A DNA stretch of 64,000 nucleotides. Source: Shinella pollutisoli (GTDB lineage Bacteria > Pseudomonadota > Alphaproteobacteria > Rhizobiales > Rhizobiaceae). Positions within the stretch are counted from its first letter, which is position 1; each line of letters starts with the position of its first letter. Of this stretch, positions 10,568 through 19,372 are shown one piece after another. The stretch is from contig NZ_JANFDG010000002.1 in assembly GCF_024609765.1 (NCBI RefSeq), positions 186,001 through 250,000 of the forward strand, in the 5' to 3' direction. The notes under the pieces were generated by a model. The model searched no databases and was not told the DNA's origin. It worked only from the letters and a program-made list of their open reading frames with translations. Position numbers and translations under genes: made by a program.

Positions 10568-11605
10568 ATGGACGGCACGAGGCAGGCGATGGCGGCAACA
10601 GGCGGCGAGGCCGCGGCGGACAGCGGACCGCTCTATCTGCGCATCCGCGACGCGCTCGCAGGCGCCATCGCCGCCGGGCGGCTGCCGAAGGGCGCGCTGC
10701 TTCTCGAAGGCCCGGTCGCCACCGTCTTCTCCTCCACCCGCACGCCCGTCCGCCAGGCCTTCGCGCTGCTGGAAGCGGCGGGGGCGATCCGCCGCTTCGA
10801 GGGGCGCGGCTTTCTCGTCGGACAGGGCCGCGGCGGGCCGCGGCGCGTGGCGCTGACCCCCGACATGCTCGGGCTCGGCGAGGAGGCGCAGGGGCTGCGC
10901 AAGGCGCCGGCCTGGGAAGCGATCTACGAGGCGCTGGAGCGGGAGATGGTGCATCTCTCCGTCTTCGGCCGCCACCGGATCAACGAGGTGGAGCTCGCCC
11001 GCGCCCGCGGCGTCGGCCGACAGGTGGCGCGCGACGCGCTGACCCGGCTGGAGGCGCTCGGCATCGTCGAGAAGGACGAGCGCATGCGCTGGACGCTGGT
11101 GCCGCTCGACGAGACGCGCATGCGCGACCTGCACGACATCCGCCTCGCGCTGGAGCCGCTGGCGCTCGCCCAGGCCGCGCCGCGCATTCCGGCCGATGTG
11201 CTGGAGGAGACGATCCGCCGCCATGAGGCCGCGCTTGCCGGCTATCCCGACCTGTCGGTGGAGGCGATGGACGGGCTGGAGACGGACCTGCACATCGTCC
11301 TTCCCGGCTACGGCCCCAACCGCGAGCTTTCGATCGCGCTTCGCCGCGCGCGCTTCATGCTCAACGTCAGCAAGCACGTCATCGGCGTGTCGCACCGGAT
11401 GCCGGCGCGCGAGCCCTTCATCGCCGAGCACCTGACGGTCCTGCGGGCGCTTGCCGCGGGCGATGTTGCGGATGCGGCGGAGGCACTACGCGAGCATATC
11501 GCGGTGTCGCTGTCGAAGGTGATCCGGCGGGTGGGCGAGTTGCGGGAATCGCACCGGCCGGAGACGCCGGCCTATGCGAGCCCCGCCGGGCGGGGAGGGG
11601 CATGA
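10568..11605 (+). CDS. GntR-family regulator with two winged-helix segments and a C-terminal ligand domain
   Basis: A 345-residue transcription regulator. Residues 21-86 are a GntR winged helix ([19 protein letters not shown] ... [20 protein letters not shown]). A second, similar segment follows at residues 114-178 ([12 protein letters not shown] ... [23 protein letters not shown]). The remainder is an all-helical FCD-type ligand domain with [21 protein letters not shown]. Usual FadR-type regulators are about 230-250 residues with one winged helix, so the second is an extra. Its stop overlaps the start of the VOC gene by four bases, implying translational coupling. It may regulate that gene, the neighbouring sugar-acid genes, or divergent ilvD; the target is not known. 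Confidence 0.88.
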   Translation: MDGTRQAMAATGGEAAADSGPLYLRIRDALAGAIAAGRLPKGALLLEGPVATVFSSTRTPVRQAFALLEAAGAIRRFEGRGFLVGQGRGGPRRVALTPDMLGLGEEAQGLRKAPAWEAIYEALEREMVHLSVFGRHRINEVELARARGVGRQVARDALTRLEALGIVEKDERMRWTLVPLDETRMRDLHDIRLALEPLALAQAAPRIPADVLEETIRRHEAALAGYPDLSVEAMDGLETDLHIVLPGYGPNRELSIALRRARFMLNVSKHVIGVSHRMPAREPFIAEHLTVLRALAAGDVADAAEALREHIAVSLSKVIRRVGELRESHRPETPAYASPAGRGGA

Positions 11606-11958
11606 TGAAGGTCAAGCGCATCGTCGCCAACATCGCGACGGCGGAGCCGGCGGCGGTCGCCGGCTTCTACCGCGACGTTCTGGGGCTCGACCTCCTGATG
11701 GACCACGGCTGGATCGCCACTTGGGGCACGGAGGGCGCGGCCCGGCCGCAGGTGAGCTTCGCCTGCGAGGGCGGTTCGGGAACGCCGGTGCCGGCGCTCT
11801 CCATCGAGGTGGACGACGTAGATGCGGTTCACGCGGCCGCCATCGCCGCCGGCCATCCCGTCGAATACGGGCCGGCCGACGAGCCCTGGGGCGTGCGGCG
11901 CTTCTTCGTGCGCGATCCGGCCGGCACGCTCGTCAACATCCTCATGCACGTCACGTGA
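11602..11958 (+). CDS. small VOC superfamily protein
   Basis: A 118-residue single-domain vicinal-oxygen-chelate protein, with RIVANIATAEPAAVAGFYRDVLGLDLL at the start and FVRDPAGTLVNILMHVT at the end. It probably dimerises to form a metal site like other small members. The ATG overlaps the stop of the upstream regulator by four bases. At the 3' end it overlaps the convergent UxaA-type gene by eight bases. Substrate unknown. Confidence 0.85.
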   Translation: MMKVKRIVANIATAEPAAVAGFYRDVLGLDLLMDHGWIATWGTEGAARPQVSFACEGGSGTPVPALSIEVDDVDAVHAAAIAAGHPVEYGPADEPWGVRRFFVRDPAGTLVNILMHVT

Positions 11959-13480
11959 CGGCGCCGACCTGCCACGGCACGAACTCGTTGTCGCCGTAGT
12001 CGTAGGCCTCGCTCGCCGTCTTGCGGCCGGAGGCCGTCTCGATCACGAATTCGAAGATGCGCCGTCCCGCCTGCTCGATCGTCTCCGTGCCGTCGACGAT
12101 GGTGCCGCAATTGATGTCCATGTCCTCCCTGATGTGCTCGTACATGGGCGTGTTGGTGGCGATCTTGATGCAAGGCGCGGGCTTGTAGCCGGAGACGGAG
12201 CCGCGGCCGGTGGTGAAGGCGACGAGGTTGCAGCCGCCGGCGATCTGGCCGGTGACGGCCGCAGGGTCGTAGCCGGGCGTGTCCATGAAGACGAAGCCGC
12301 TTTCCGTCACCTGCTCGGCATATTCGTAGACGGCGTTGAGCGGCATGGAGCCGCCCTTGGCGACGGCGCCGAGCGATTTTTCCAGGATCGTCGTGAGACC
12401 CCCGGCCTTGTTGCCGTGCGAGGGGTTGTTGTTGAGCTCGGCGTCGTTCTTCGCCGTGTATTCGCGCCACCAGTCGATGCGCGACAGCAGCTTCTCCGCC
12501 ACCTCCGGCCGGGCGGCGCGCCGCGTCAGCAGGTGCTCGGCGCCGTAGATCTCCGGCGTCTCGGAGAGCACGGTCGTCGCACCCTCCCTCACCAGCATGT
12601 CCGATGCGACGCCGAGCGCCGGGTTGGCGGAAATGCCGGAATAGCCGTCCGAGCCGCCGCATTCGAGCGCGAGCCTGATGCCGGAGAGCGGCTGCGGCGT
12701 GCGGCGGATGCGCGAGACGTCCGGCAGCATGTCGTCGATCATCTCGCAGGCGGCCTCGATCGTCTTGCGGGTGCCGCCCTGGTTCTGGATCATCATCGTG
12801 CGGAAGGTCTTGCCCTCCTCCAGTCCGGCCTCCTCGACCATCGGGCCGTACTGGAAGGTCTCGCAGCCGAGCCCGATCATCAGGATGCCGCCGAAATTGG
12901 GGTTCTTCGCATAGCCCTTGAAGGTGCGGGTGAGGATGCGCCCGCCCTCCGACTTGAGGTTCAGCGCGCAGCCGCCGCCATAGGTGAGCGCCACGACGCC
13001 GTCGATGTTCTCGTGGCCCGTCTCGCGGAAGCGGCGGGCATAGTGCTCCGCCACGTAGCGCGAGACGGTGGCGGAACAGTTCACCGTCGACAGGATGCCG
13101 ATGTAGTTGCGGGTGCCGATGCGGCCGTTGCCGCGGTCGTAGCCCTCGAAGGTGCGCCGCTCGGCCTCCGGCACCATGACGGGCGGGGCGTTGTCGACGC
13201 AGAACTCGTGCTTCAGCGCCACGTCGAGGATGGCGAGGTTCTGCAGGTGGACGTGCTCGCCCGGACGGACCGCCCGCGTCGCATAGCCGATGATCTGGCC
13301 GTATTTCAGCACCGGCTCGCCTTCGGCGATCGGCGCGATCGCCACCTTGTGGCCGCGCGGGATGCGCTCGAGCGCGCTGACGCCGTTCACCAGCGGCCGG
13401 CCGGCGTCGACATTCGCCGGCACGACCCCGACATTGTCTTTGGCGTTGAGAACGAGAATGGCGGGGACTTCTGCGAGCAT
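11951..13480 (-). CDS. uxaA: UxaA-family (altronate/galactarate-type) dehydratase
   Basis: A 509-residue sugar-acid dehydratase of the UxaA/GarD family. The N-terminal 100 residues resemble the SAF module (AILVLNAKDNVGVVPANVDAG). The long C-terminal part has RIGTRNYIGI, the family signature ECGGSDGYSGISANPALG, and NPSHGNKAGGLTTILEKSLG, which is closest to altronate dehydratase. Altronate dehydratase makes 2-keto-3-deoxygluconate from altronate. The start at MLAEVPAILVL is chosen over a longer in-frame reading because it has AGGAA upstream and fits family length. It diverges from a FadR-type regulator and lies near dgoD, so uronate or galactonate-type catabolism is likely. The exact sugar acid is uncertain. 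Confidence 0.88.
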   Translation of the reverse strand: MLAEVPAILVLNAKDNVGVVPANVDAGRPLVNGVSALERIPRGHKVAIAPIAEGEPVLKYGQIIGYATRAVRPGEHVHLQNLAILDVALKHEFCVDNAPPVMVPEAERRTFEGYDRGNGRIGTRNYIGILSTVNCSATVSRYVAEHYARRFRETGHENIDGVVALTYGGGCALNLKSEGGRILTRTFKGYAKNPNFGGILMIGLGCETFQYGPMVEEAGLEEGKTFRTMMIQNQGGTRKTIEAACEMIDDMLPDVSRIRRTPQPLSGIRLALECGGSDGYSGISANPALGVASDMLVREGATTVLSETPEIYGAEHLLTRRAARPEVAEKLLSRIDWWREYTAKNDAELNNNPSHGNKAGGLTTILEKSLGAVAKGGSMPLNAVYEYAEQVTESGFVFMDTPGYDPAAVTGQIAGGCNLVAFTTGRGSVSGYKPAPCIKIATNTPMYEHIREDMDINCGTIVDGTETIEQAGRRIFEFVIETASGRKTASEAYDYGDNEFVPWQVGAVT

Positions 13481-13561
13481 GGCGGTTCCTGCGAGCCTGT
13501 GGGGACGGGCGACAATGTGCACTTTGTCGGCAAAAGTCAATATTCCGGCCGGCATTTATTC

Positions 13562-13590
13562 ATCATACGAATTTCTTGTATTTGTATGAT
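13562..13590. promoter_or_regulatory. inverted repeat in the uxaA / FadR-type regulator divergent region
   Basis: Arms ATCATACGAA (13562-13571) and TTTGTATGAT (13581-13590) form a 10-bp inverted repeat with one mismatched pair. It sits in an AT-rich stretch between two divergent genes, about 55 bases before the regulator start. Position and symmetry fit an operator for the adjacent GntR/FadR-type protein. Not proven. Confidence 0.5.
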
Positions 13591-13643
13591 AATATGCTAG
13601 GCTTGCTTCCATCGGGACAGGCATCGTTTTTCGAGAGGGCGAG

Positions 13644-14396
13644 GTGGCGGGAGGCAGGCAGGACGAGGGGCATCGGCCGTCGCTGCGGCGCCCGCGCGTG
13701 CGCCACACCGTAACGGCCGCGATCGGCGCCGACATCTGCGGCGGGCGGTATCCGCCGGGCACCGTGCTGCCGCGCGAGAACGACCTGTGCGCGACCTACG
13801 GCGTCAGCCGCACGGTGGTGCGCGAATCGCTGAAGGTGCTGGAGACCAAGGGCCTCGTGCGCGGGCGGCCGCGCGTCGGCACCATCGTCTGCGACCGGGC
13901 GGAATGGAACGTGCTCGACGCGCAGATCCTCGAATGGATGGGGCCGGACGTGCTGTCGGCCGATCTGCTCGGTGCGATCCTCGAGGCCCGCCGCACCGTG
14001 GAGCCGGCCGCCGCCGGCCTTGCCGCGGAGCGTGCGAGCGCGCAGGAGATCGCCGACCTGGAGCGCGCCTGCGACGAGATGGCGGCGGCAGCCGACGACC
14101 TCGAAACCTTCACGGTGGCGGACGCGCGCTTCCACGAGATCCTTCTCCGGGCGAGCCACAACCAGGTCTTCCACCAGCTCTCCTCGATCATCCATGCCGC
14201 GCTCTCCCATGCGCTCCACGTCTCCAACCGCGCGGCGGCGCAGCGCGAGGAGGCGCTTTCCGTGCACCGCGAGTTGGTGGACGCGCTCCGGCTGCGCGAC
14301 GCCGGGCGGGCGCGGGCCTGTTCGCTGCGCATCCTGGACCTTGCCGCGCGCGACCTTTCGACGGCCATCGGCGCGGGCCGCCCGCCCGGCCCGTGA
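13644..14396 (+). CDS. FadR-subfamily GntR transcriptional regulator
   Basis: A 250-residue regulator. The winged helix spans about residues 20-90 ([31 protein letters not shown]), and the FCD helical ligand domain residues 100-240 ([20 protein letters not shown], then [16 protein letters not shown] with the usual metal- or ligand-binding His). It begins at GTG preceded by a GA-rich stretch. It is divergent from the UxaA-type dehydratase and directly upstream of dgoD (49 bases), an arrangement typical of a local repressor released by a sugar acid. An inverted repeat upstream is the candidate operator. Confidence 0.9.
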   Translation: MAGGRQDEGHRPSLRRPRVRHTVTAAIGADICGGRYPPGTVLPRENDLCATYGVSRTVVRESLKVLETKGLVRGRPRVGTIVCDRAEWNVLDAQILEWMGPDVLSADLLGAILEARRTVEPAAAGLAAERASAQEIADLERACDEMAAAADDLETFTVADARFHEILLRASHNQVFHQLSSIIHAALSHALHVSNRAAAQREEALSVHRELVDALRLRDAGRARACSLRILDLAARDLSTAIGAGRPPGP

Positions 14397-14445
14397 GGCG
14401 CGGGAAGCCCCATTCGAAGACTTTGAAACACGAGGGATGGACCCC

Positions 14446-15594
14446 ATGAAGATCACGAAGCTCACGACCTATATCGTTCCGCCGCGCTGGCTGTTCGTGA
14501 AGGTGGAAACCGACGAGGGGATCGCCGGCTGGGGCGAGCCGGTGGTGGAAGGCCGGGCGCTGACGGTGGAGGCGGCGGTGCACGAGCTCTCCGACTATCT
14601 CGTCGGCAAGGACCCGCTGATGATCGAGGACCACTGGCAGGTCATGTACCGCGCCGGCTTCTATCGCGGCGGCGCCGTGCACATGTCGGCGCTCGCCGGC
14701 ATCGACCAGGCGCTCTGGGACATCAAGGGCAAGGCCTACGGCCAGCCGATCCACGCGCTGCTCGGCGGCCAGGTGCGCGACCGCATCAAGGTCTACAGCT
14801 GGATCGGCGGCGACCGGCCGTCCGACGTCGCCAACAACGCCCGCGAGGTCGTCGCCCGCGGCTTCAAGGCGATCAAGCTCAACGGTTGCGAGGAGATGCA
14901 GATCGTCGACACCTGGGACAAGGTCGACAAGGCGGTCGCGACCATCGCCACGATCCGCGAGGCGATCGGGCCCCATGTCGGCATCGGCGTCGACTTCCAC
15001 GGCCGCGTGCACCGGCCGATGGCCAAGGTGCTGGCGAAGGAGCTCGAACCGTTCAAGCTGATGTTCATCGAGGAGCCGGTGCTGTCGGAGAACCGCGAGG
15101 CCCTGAAGGAGATCGCCAACCATTGCTCGACGCCGATCGCGCTCGGCGAGCGGCTCTTCTCGCGCTGGGACTTCAAGTCGGTGCTGTCGGACGGCTATGT
15201 CGACATCCTGCAGCCCGACCTCAGCCACGCCGGCGGCATCACGGAATGCCGCAAGATCGCGGCGATGGCGGAGGCCTACGACGTGGCGCTGGCGCCGCAT
15301 TGCCCGCTGGGGCCGATCGCGCTCGCCGCCTGCCTGCAGGTGGACGCCGTCTCCTACAATGCCTTCATCCAGGAACAGAGCCTCGGCATTCACTACAACC
15401 AGGGCAACGACATCCTCGACTACATCTCCAACAAGGAGGTGTTCCACTATGCCGACGGTTTCGTGTCGATCCCGCAGGGTCCCGGCCTCGGCGTCGAGGT
15501 GGACGAGGCCTATGTGATCGAACGGGCGAAGGAGGGCCACCGCTGGCGCAATCCCGTCTGGCGCCACGCCGACAGCAGCGTCGCGGAATGGTAG
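14446..15594 (+). CDS. dgoD: D-galactonate dehydratase
   Basis: A 382-residue enolase-superfamily enzyme (mandelate racemase/muconate lactonizing group), the same length as E. coli DgoD and near-collinear with it ([15 protein letters not shown] to [11 protein letters not shown]). It dehydrates D-galactonate to 2-keto-3-deoxygalactonate. The catalytic residues fall at the E. coli positions: Asp183 and His185 in DFHGR, a Glu at 209/210 in FIEEP, Glu235 in LGERL and His285 in [14 protein letters not shown] lies eight bases before the chosen ATG; an in-frame ATG nine bases earlier is less likely. It follows the FadR-type regulator and is probably co-transcribed. No kinase, aldolase or transporter for the pathway is in the window. 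Confidence 0.95.
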   Translation: MKITKLTTYIVPPRWLFVKVETDEGIAGWGEPVVEGRALTVEAAVHELSDYLVGKDPLMIEDHWQVMYRAGFYRGGAVHMSALAGIDQALWDIKGKAYGQPIHALLGGQVRDRIKVYSWIGGDRPSDVANNAREVVARGFKAIKLNGCEEMQIVDTWDKVDKAVATIATIREAIGPHVGIGVDFHGRVHRPMAKVLAKELEPFKLMFIEEPVLSENREALKEIANHCSTPIALGERLFSRWDFKSVLSDGYVDILQPDLSHAGGITECRKIAAMAEAYDVALAPHCPLGPIALAACLQVDAVSYNAFIQEQSLGIHYNQGNDILDYISNKEVFHYADGFVSIPQGPGLGVEVDEAYVIERAKEGHRWRNPVWRHADSSVAEW

Positions 15595-15715
15595 GATCGG
15601 ATACCGCCCGTACGGCGACGTGCCGTGCGGGTGGCCGCCGCCTCTGGCGCAAATCTTTCCGATCTGCTTGATTGCGGCCCGCGGTTGCATGAAGGGCGGC
15701 CGAATCGGAGGAATT

Positions 15716-16330
15716 GTGACGTTCGTGCTGTTTTTCGTCGATCTGCTGGGGCGCTTCCGGCTCTGGCGCTTCTCTCGCCGCAACATCCTGGAAGGGCGGC
15801 CGAAGCGGATCACAGGCCCGCTCGTGATCCTGTCCACCGGCGGCAACCGGCTGGTGTTCGAGGACGACGTGGAGCTGCGCGGTGCGGCCATCGTCTTTTC
15901 CGGCAGCGGCAATACGATCGTCTTCCGCAAGGGCGTCAGCCTGTGCGGGCAGTTCGCGGCCTCGGTCGGCGGCGCCATCGACATCGGCGAGGGCACGCGC
16001 TTCAACAAGCCCTGCCGGATACGCGCCCAGTCGGGCAGGTCCATCCGCATCGGCAGGAAATGCCTGTTTGCCAATGTCGGAATCCGGACGTCGGATATCC
16101 ACAAGATCATCGACGGCAAGACGCGCAAGCGCGTGAACCCGCCGGCCGACGTCGTCGTGTCGGACCGCGTCTGGATCGCCGAGAACGCCGCCGTCTACAA
16201 GGGCGTCACCATCGGCGCCGATGCGGTCGTCGGCGCGCATTCCGTCGTCACGCGCGACGTGCCGGCGGGCTCGGTCGTCGCGGGCGTCCCGGCGCGGGTG
16301 ATCCGGACGGGGATCACCTGGAGGCGATAA
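15716..16330 (+). CDS. hexapeptide-repeat acyltransferase
   Basis: A left-handed beta-helix acyltransferase of the WbbJ/maltose O-acetyltransferase type, 204 residues from the GTG chosen here. Hexapeptide repeats run through the middle, with VVVSDRVWIAENAAVYKGVTIGADAVVGAHSVVTRDVPAGSVVAGVPARVI as the characteristic C-terminal coil. The GTG has a GGAGG four bases upstream; an ATG at 15689 in the same frame lacks a ribosome site and is the alternative. The N-terminus is short and hydrophobic. Such enzymes acetylate sugars of surface polysaccharides, but no polysaccharide cluster is adjacent, so the acceptor is unknown. Confidence 0.82.
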   Translation: MTFVLFFVDLLGRFRLWRFSRRNILEGRPKRITGPLVILSTGGNRLVFEDDVELRGAAIVFSGSGNTIVFRKGVSLCGQFAASVGGAIDIGEGTRFNKPCRIRAQSGRSIRIGRKCLFANVGIRTSDIHKIIDGKTRKRVNPPADVVVSDRVWIAENAAVYKGVTIGADAVVGAHSVVTRDVPAGSVVAGVPARVIRTGITWRR

Positions 16331-16415
16331 GGCCGCCCGGGTTGTGGACGGAACCGGCGCGAGCCCGTATCTCTTGATTCGACAGGTCATTCACAGAAGG
16401 CACAAGGAGAAGATC

Positions 16416-16550
16416 ATGCGCCTCACATCCGGTTTGCTCGCCGCCGCGCTCGCGGTCCTGACGCTTGCAGGCTGCAGCAGGACGGCCGGCGACAACACCA
16501 CCTACGCCCGCCCGCCGGCCTCCTCCGGCTTCCAGATCCCGATCGACTGA
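16416..16550 (+). CDS. small putative lipoprotein
   Basis: A 44-residue protein with a signal peptide and a lipobox (VLTLAGCS), leaving a short mature peptide of about 25 residues. AAGGAG lies seven bases before the ATG. No conserved domain is recognised. It is a stand-alone gene with a terminator-like hairpin just behind it. Likely envelope-located; function unknown. Confidence 0.65.
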   Translation: MRLTSGLLAAALAVLTLAGCSRTAGDNTTYARPPASSGFQIPID

Positions 16551-16556
16551 CCGGCG

Positions 16557-16583
16557 GCCCCGTCTTCCGCCGGAGGACGGGGC
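16557..16583 (+). terminator. hairpin downstream of the small lipoprotein gene
   Basis: An 8-bp perfect stem (16557-16564 with 16576-16583) starts six bases after the stop. There is no T-run, so this may be an RNA-stability hairpin more than a strong terminator. Confidence 0.4.
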
Positions 16584-16610
16584 ACGGCCCGGACGCGGCC
16601 GACACGAAAA

Positions 16611-16636
16611 AGGCCTCCCGGTCTCCCGGAAGGCCT
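16611..16636 (-). terminator. terminator of tRNA-Val
   Basis: A ten-base stem (16611-16620 with 16627-16636, one mismatch) followed on the minus strand by five T. It begins 14 bases past the tRNA 3' end. Confidence 0.75.
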
Positions 16637-16649
16637 CTGGAAATTCGAA

Positions 16650-16724
<75 letters not shown>

Positions 16725-16819
16725 ATCCGATGCGGCGCATAGACCACAAAACCGCGTCTGGCGTCAATAGGCTTTCTGAAGCTTTTTTTCGCCGCCGATT
16801 TTGCGGTCTTTTCCGCGTG

Positions 16820-17182
16820 TTAGGCGGCGAGCATCTTGTTGACCTCGTCGACCAGATCGCGCAGGTGGAAGGGCTTGGAGAGCACCTTGGCGTCCTTCGG
16901 CGCCTTGGAATCCGGGTTGAGCGCGACGGCGGCGAAGCCGGTGATGAACATCACCTTCAGGTCGGGGTCGAGTTCCGTCGCGCGGCGCGCAAGCTCGATG
17001 CCGTCCATCTCGGGCATGACGATGTCGGTGAGGAGCAGCGAGAACGGCTCCTCGCGCAGCCGGTCGTAGGCGCTCGCGCCGTTGTCGTAGGACATCACCT
17101 TGTAGCCCGCCTTTTCCAGCGCCTTCACCAGGAAGCGGCGCATGTCGTTGTCGTCTTCTGCGAGGAGAATCTTGGGGGTCAT
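16820..17182 (-). CDS. cpdR: single-domain response regulator CpdR
   Basis: A 120-residue stand-alone receiver domain. Acidic residues are in LLAEDDNDMRRFL, the phospho-acceptor is Asp53 in LLLTDIVMPEMDG, and the conserved Lys is in LSKPFHLRDL. It matches alphaproteobacterial CpdR, which when unphosphorylated directs cell-cycle proteins to the ClpXP protease and is controlled by the CckA-ChpT phosphorelay. It ends in Leu-Ala-Ala, consistent with CpdR itself being a ClpXP substrate. It is divergent from an N-formylglutamate amidohydrolase gene. Confidence 0.92.
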   Translation of the reverse strand: MTPKILLAEDDNDMRRFLVKALEKAGYKVMSYDNGASAYDRLREEPFSLLLTDIVMPEMDGIELARRATELDPDLKVMFITGFAAVALNPDSKAPKDAKVLSKPFHLRDLVDEVNKMLAA

Positions 17183-17368
17183 GGAATCCGGGAGCCGTTG
17201 CTGTGTTTGTCTGCCCTTTCGGGGCGTTCGGTTACGAAAGCGCACTCCGGTAAATATCCGGTGAATGTGGCGATACAAGTCCGGCGTGCGGCTTGCCAGT
17301 ATGGACACGGGCGCGGTCGGCTGGCAACATGGCGGCACAGCGGATCGCGGGCAGGGCAAAGGGTACAG

Positions 17369-18253
17369 ATGGCGGCGGATACGAGCGAAAACAGCGACTT
17401 CGAGGTCCTCGAACCGGTTTCGCAGACGCTTCCCCTCGTGTTCAACTCGCCGCACAGCGGACGGCGTTATCCACAGGACTTCCTCGAAGGCTCGCGGCTC
17501 GACGCGCTCGCCATCCGCCGCTCCGAGGACCACTACGTCGACGAGCTGTTCTCCGTCGCCCCCGCGCTCGGCGCGCCGATGCTGGTCGCCCATTTCCCGC
17601 GCGCCTTCCTTGACGTCAACCGCGAGCCCTACGAGCTCGATCCGCGCATGTTCGAGGGACCGCTTCCCTCCTATGCCAACATCAATTCGATCCGTGTCGC
17701 CGGCGGGCTCGGCACGGTGCCGCGCGTCGTCGCCGAGAACATGGAGATCTACCGCCGCCGCATGTCCGTCGACGAGGCGCTCGACCGGATCGAGACGATC
17801 TACAAGCCCTATCACGCCTGCCTGCGCCGGCTCGTCGTGCGCACCCACGTGGCCTTCGGCTTCGCCGTCCTGATCGACTGCCATTCGATGCCCGGCAACA
17901 TCCGCGTGGCCGGCTCCGGCGTCAGGCCCGATTTCATCATCGGCGACCGCTACGGCACGAGCGCATCCGGCGAGCTCTCGCGCACGGCGACGCGGCTGCT
18001 CGAGGACATGGGTTTCTCGGTCGTGCGCAACAAGCCCTATGCCGGCGGCTTCATCACCGAGCACTACGGCCGGCCCGCCAAGGGCCTGCACGCGCTGCAG
18101 ATCGAGGTCAACCGCGGCCTCTATGTCGACGAGGCGACGCTCGCCAAGCGGCCGGACTTCGCCGTCGTCCAGACCGCGATCGCCGGCTTCCTCGAGGCGT
18201 TTTCCGACTATGTCGAGGAATACGGCGCCGACCGCTCGCTCGCGGCCGAGTGA
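17369..18253 (+). CDS. N-formylglutamate amidohydrolase family protein
   Basis: A 294-residue member of the FGase family (N-formylglutamate to glutamate and formate, end of the formimino route of histidine breakdown). Family motifs are VFNSPHSGRRYP, RSEDHYVDELF, HFPRAFLDVNREPYELD, LIDCHSMPG and ALQIEVNRGLY, with His and Glu residues that would bind metal. The start is the ATG of MAADTSEN. No hut genes are nearby, so a general amidohydrolase role is possible. A second, diverged family member is at 58037-58822. The gene ends four bases before the left copy of the island direct repeat. Confidence 0.88.
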   Translation: MAADTSENSDFEVLEPVSQTLPLVFNSPHSGRRYPQDFLEGSRLDALAIRRSEDHYVDELFSVAPALGAPMLVAHFPRAFLDVNREPYELDPRMFEGPLPSYANINSIRVAGGLGTVPRVVAENMEIYRRRMSVDEALDRIETIYKPYHACLRRLVVRTHVAFGFAVLIDCHSMPGNIRVAGSGVRPDFIIGDRYGTSASGELSRTATRLLEDMGFSVVRNKPYAGGFITEHYGRPAKGLHALQIEVNRGLYVDEATLAKRPDFAVVQTAIAGFLEAFSDYVEEYGADRSLAAE

Positions 18254-18257
18254 GGTC

Positions 18258-18292
18258 AAAAAAAACCGCGCTTGCGGCGCGGTTCAAGTCTA
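18258..18292. repeat. left 35-bp direct repeat (att-like) flanking the island
   Basis: Eight A residues, then CCGCGCTTGCGGCGCGG, then TTCAAGTCTA. This is identical over 35 bases to 21939-21973; the identity stops sharply on both sides. The unit is a Rho-independent terminator read on the minus strand. At the right-hand copy it is the 3' end of a predicted sRNA gene, whereas here it stands alone, as expected for a displaced attachment-site copy. Confidence 0.85.
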
Positions 18293-18388
18293 AACAAGAT
18301 GTGATGAAGGAACGCACAACGCCGGGTATGAAAATCGCTATGGCGACTCGCTTTGGGTGAAGAGCATTCGCGACACATTGATGGGGTA

Positions 18389-19146
18389 CTAGGTCCTGTT
18401 GACAAAGTGTGGTAGCCATATTTTTGCGGCAGCCAGGGCGAGGAATGCTGAGAAGGATTTTCGGGTCTTGTCGTATCGGGTCGCGACGCGACGGAACTGC
18501 TTGAGGCGGTTGAACATCCGTTCGATGCGGTTCCGGTCTTTGTAACCCTGGAAATCGCAGGCGGGCGGGTTCTTTCGGTTGGCCTTCGGGGGAATGACCG
18601 GCCTGATCCCGTGGATCAGGAGTTCCTCCCGCAGAAAGTCACCGTCGTAGCCTTTGTCGGCAAGGAACAGCCTCGGCTTGCTGACTGGTATCGCCAGCAA
18701 GTCAGGAACGGCGTTGTAATCCGATGCCTCGCCGCCTGTCAGGACAAAGCCAAGAGGGCGTCCTTGACCGTCTGCACGGGCGTGGATTTTCGTCGTAAAG
18801 CCGCCGCGTGATCGACCAAAAGCCTCCTGATAAGTCCCCCTTTAGCGCCCGCAGCCTGAGAGTGGCCGCGAACCGTGGTGCTATCGATCATGTGCTGCCA
18901 GTCATCCGTCAGCCCCAGTTCGACCAGGGTTTCAAGCAAAGCGTCCCAAACGCCTTGTTCTGCCCAACGGCGGAAGCGCACATAGACCGAATTCCACTTG
19001 CCGTAGCGCTCATGCATGTCGCGCCAGGGGCATCCGACCCGAAGAACATGCAGCATCCCGTTCAGGTATCGTCGATTGTCGTGCGAGGGCCGGGACTTCC
19101 TACCGCGTTCGGTAGGCAATAACCCCTCGATGATCCGCCATTCCAT
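18389..19146 (-). CDS. IS5-family transposase, two frames joined by a -1 shift
   Basis: The first frame (19146 down to 18739) holds the helix-turn-helix part and the first catalytic Asp (MIDSTTVRGH). The second frame, ending at 18389, holds LFLADKGYDGDF (second Asp) and RNRIERMFNRLKQFRRVATRYD (Glu). The frames join by a -1 shift at an AAAGGGGG run around 18836-18843, a plausible programmed site as in related IS, so the enzyme may be active. The usual start, a few codons further upstream, has no ATG here (MARGDLTD-like residues follow CTG), so ATG 19146 is used. The stop TAG is completed by the target TA and lies just outside the IS end. Confidence 0.8.
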
Positions 19147-19240
19147 ATCCGTGAGGTCGCCGCGAGCCAGAACCGCCTCCTAAAAGGTAGTCTTGAATCA
19201 CGCTTCCGCTGATTTGGGAATCCACTTTGTCAACAGGGCC
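18392..19240 (-). mobile_element. IS5-family insertion sequence (IS427-like group)
   Basis: An 849-base element. Its terminal inverted repeats are GGTCCTGTTGACAAAGT at the left and the complement of GGCCCTGTTGACAAAGT at the right, differing at one base. It is flanked by a TA duplication (18390-18391 and 19241-19242), as expected for this group. It carries one transposase split over two frames. It lies inside the direct-repeat-bounded island, between the left repeat and the SIR2 gene. Confidence 0.9.
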
Positions 19241-19242
19241 TA

Positions 19243-19372
19243 ATTGGAGTAAATAATTTTTCAAGAATAAGTATCTCTTTTAAGAGAAATAGAATTCAAG
19301 GTTTGTTTTAAAAAATTTGCGAGAAAACAACACTCCTGTAGAGTGGTTTATAAATATGGAGAAAGATAAGCG
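19243..19372 (+). promoter_or_regulatory. AT-rich upstream region of the SIR2/P-loop gene
   Basis: About 130 bases, strongly AT-rich. They contain two short inverted repeats: TCTCTT/AAGAGA (19274-19279, 19282-19287) and CACTC/GAGTG (19331-19335, 19341-19345). A TATAAA (19349-19354) lies 19 bases before the ATG and could be a -10. A GGAG lies eleven bases before the ATG. It probably holds the promoter; the second repeat overlaps the likely -35 area and could bind a regulator. Confidence 0.4.

Noticed and set aside
8537..11431. IlvD extended to a 964-residue protein
   Set aside because: The upstream 350 codons lie opposite the GntR-type regulator and have no family similarity. The IlvD N-terminus is at 10372.
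18258..18391. A second tandem sRNA ending at the left 35-bp repeat
   Set aside because: Upstream of this terminator on the minus strand there is no hairpin, anti-Shine-Dalgarno stretch or promoter like those at 22054-21974. A displaced terminator copy fits better.
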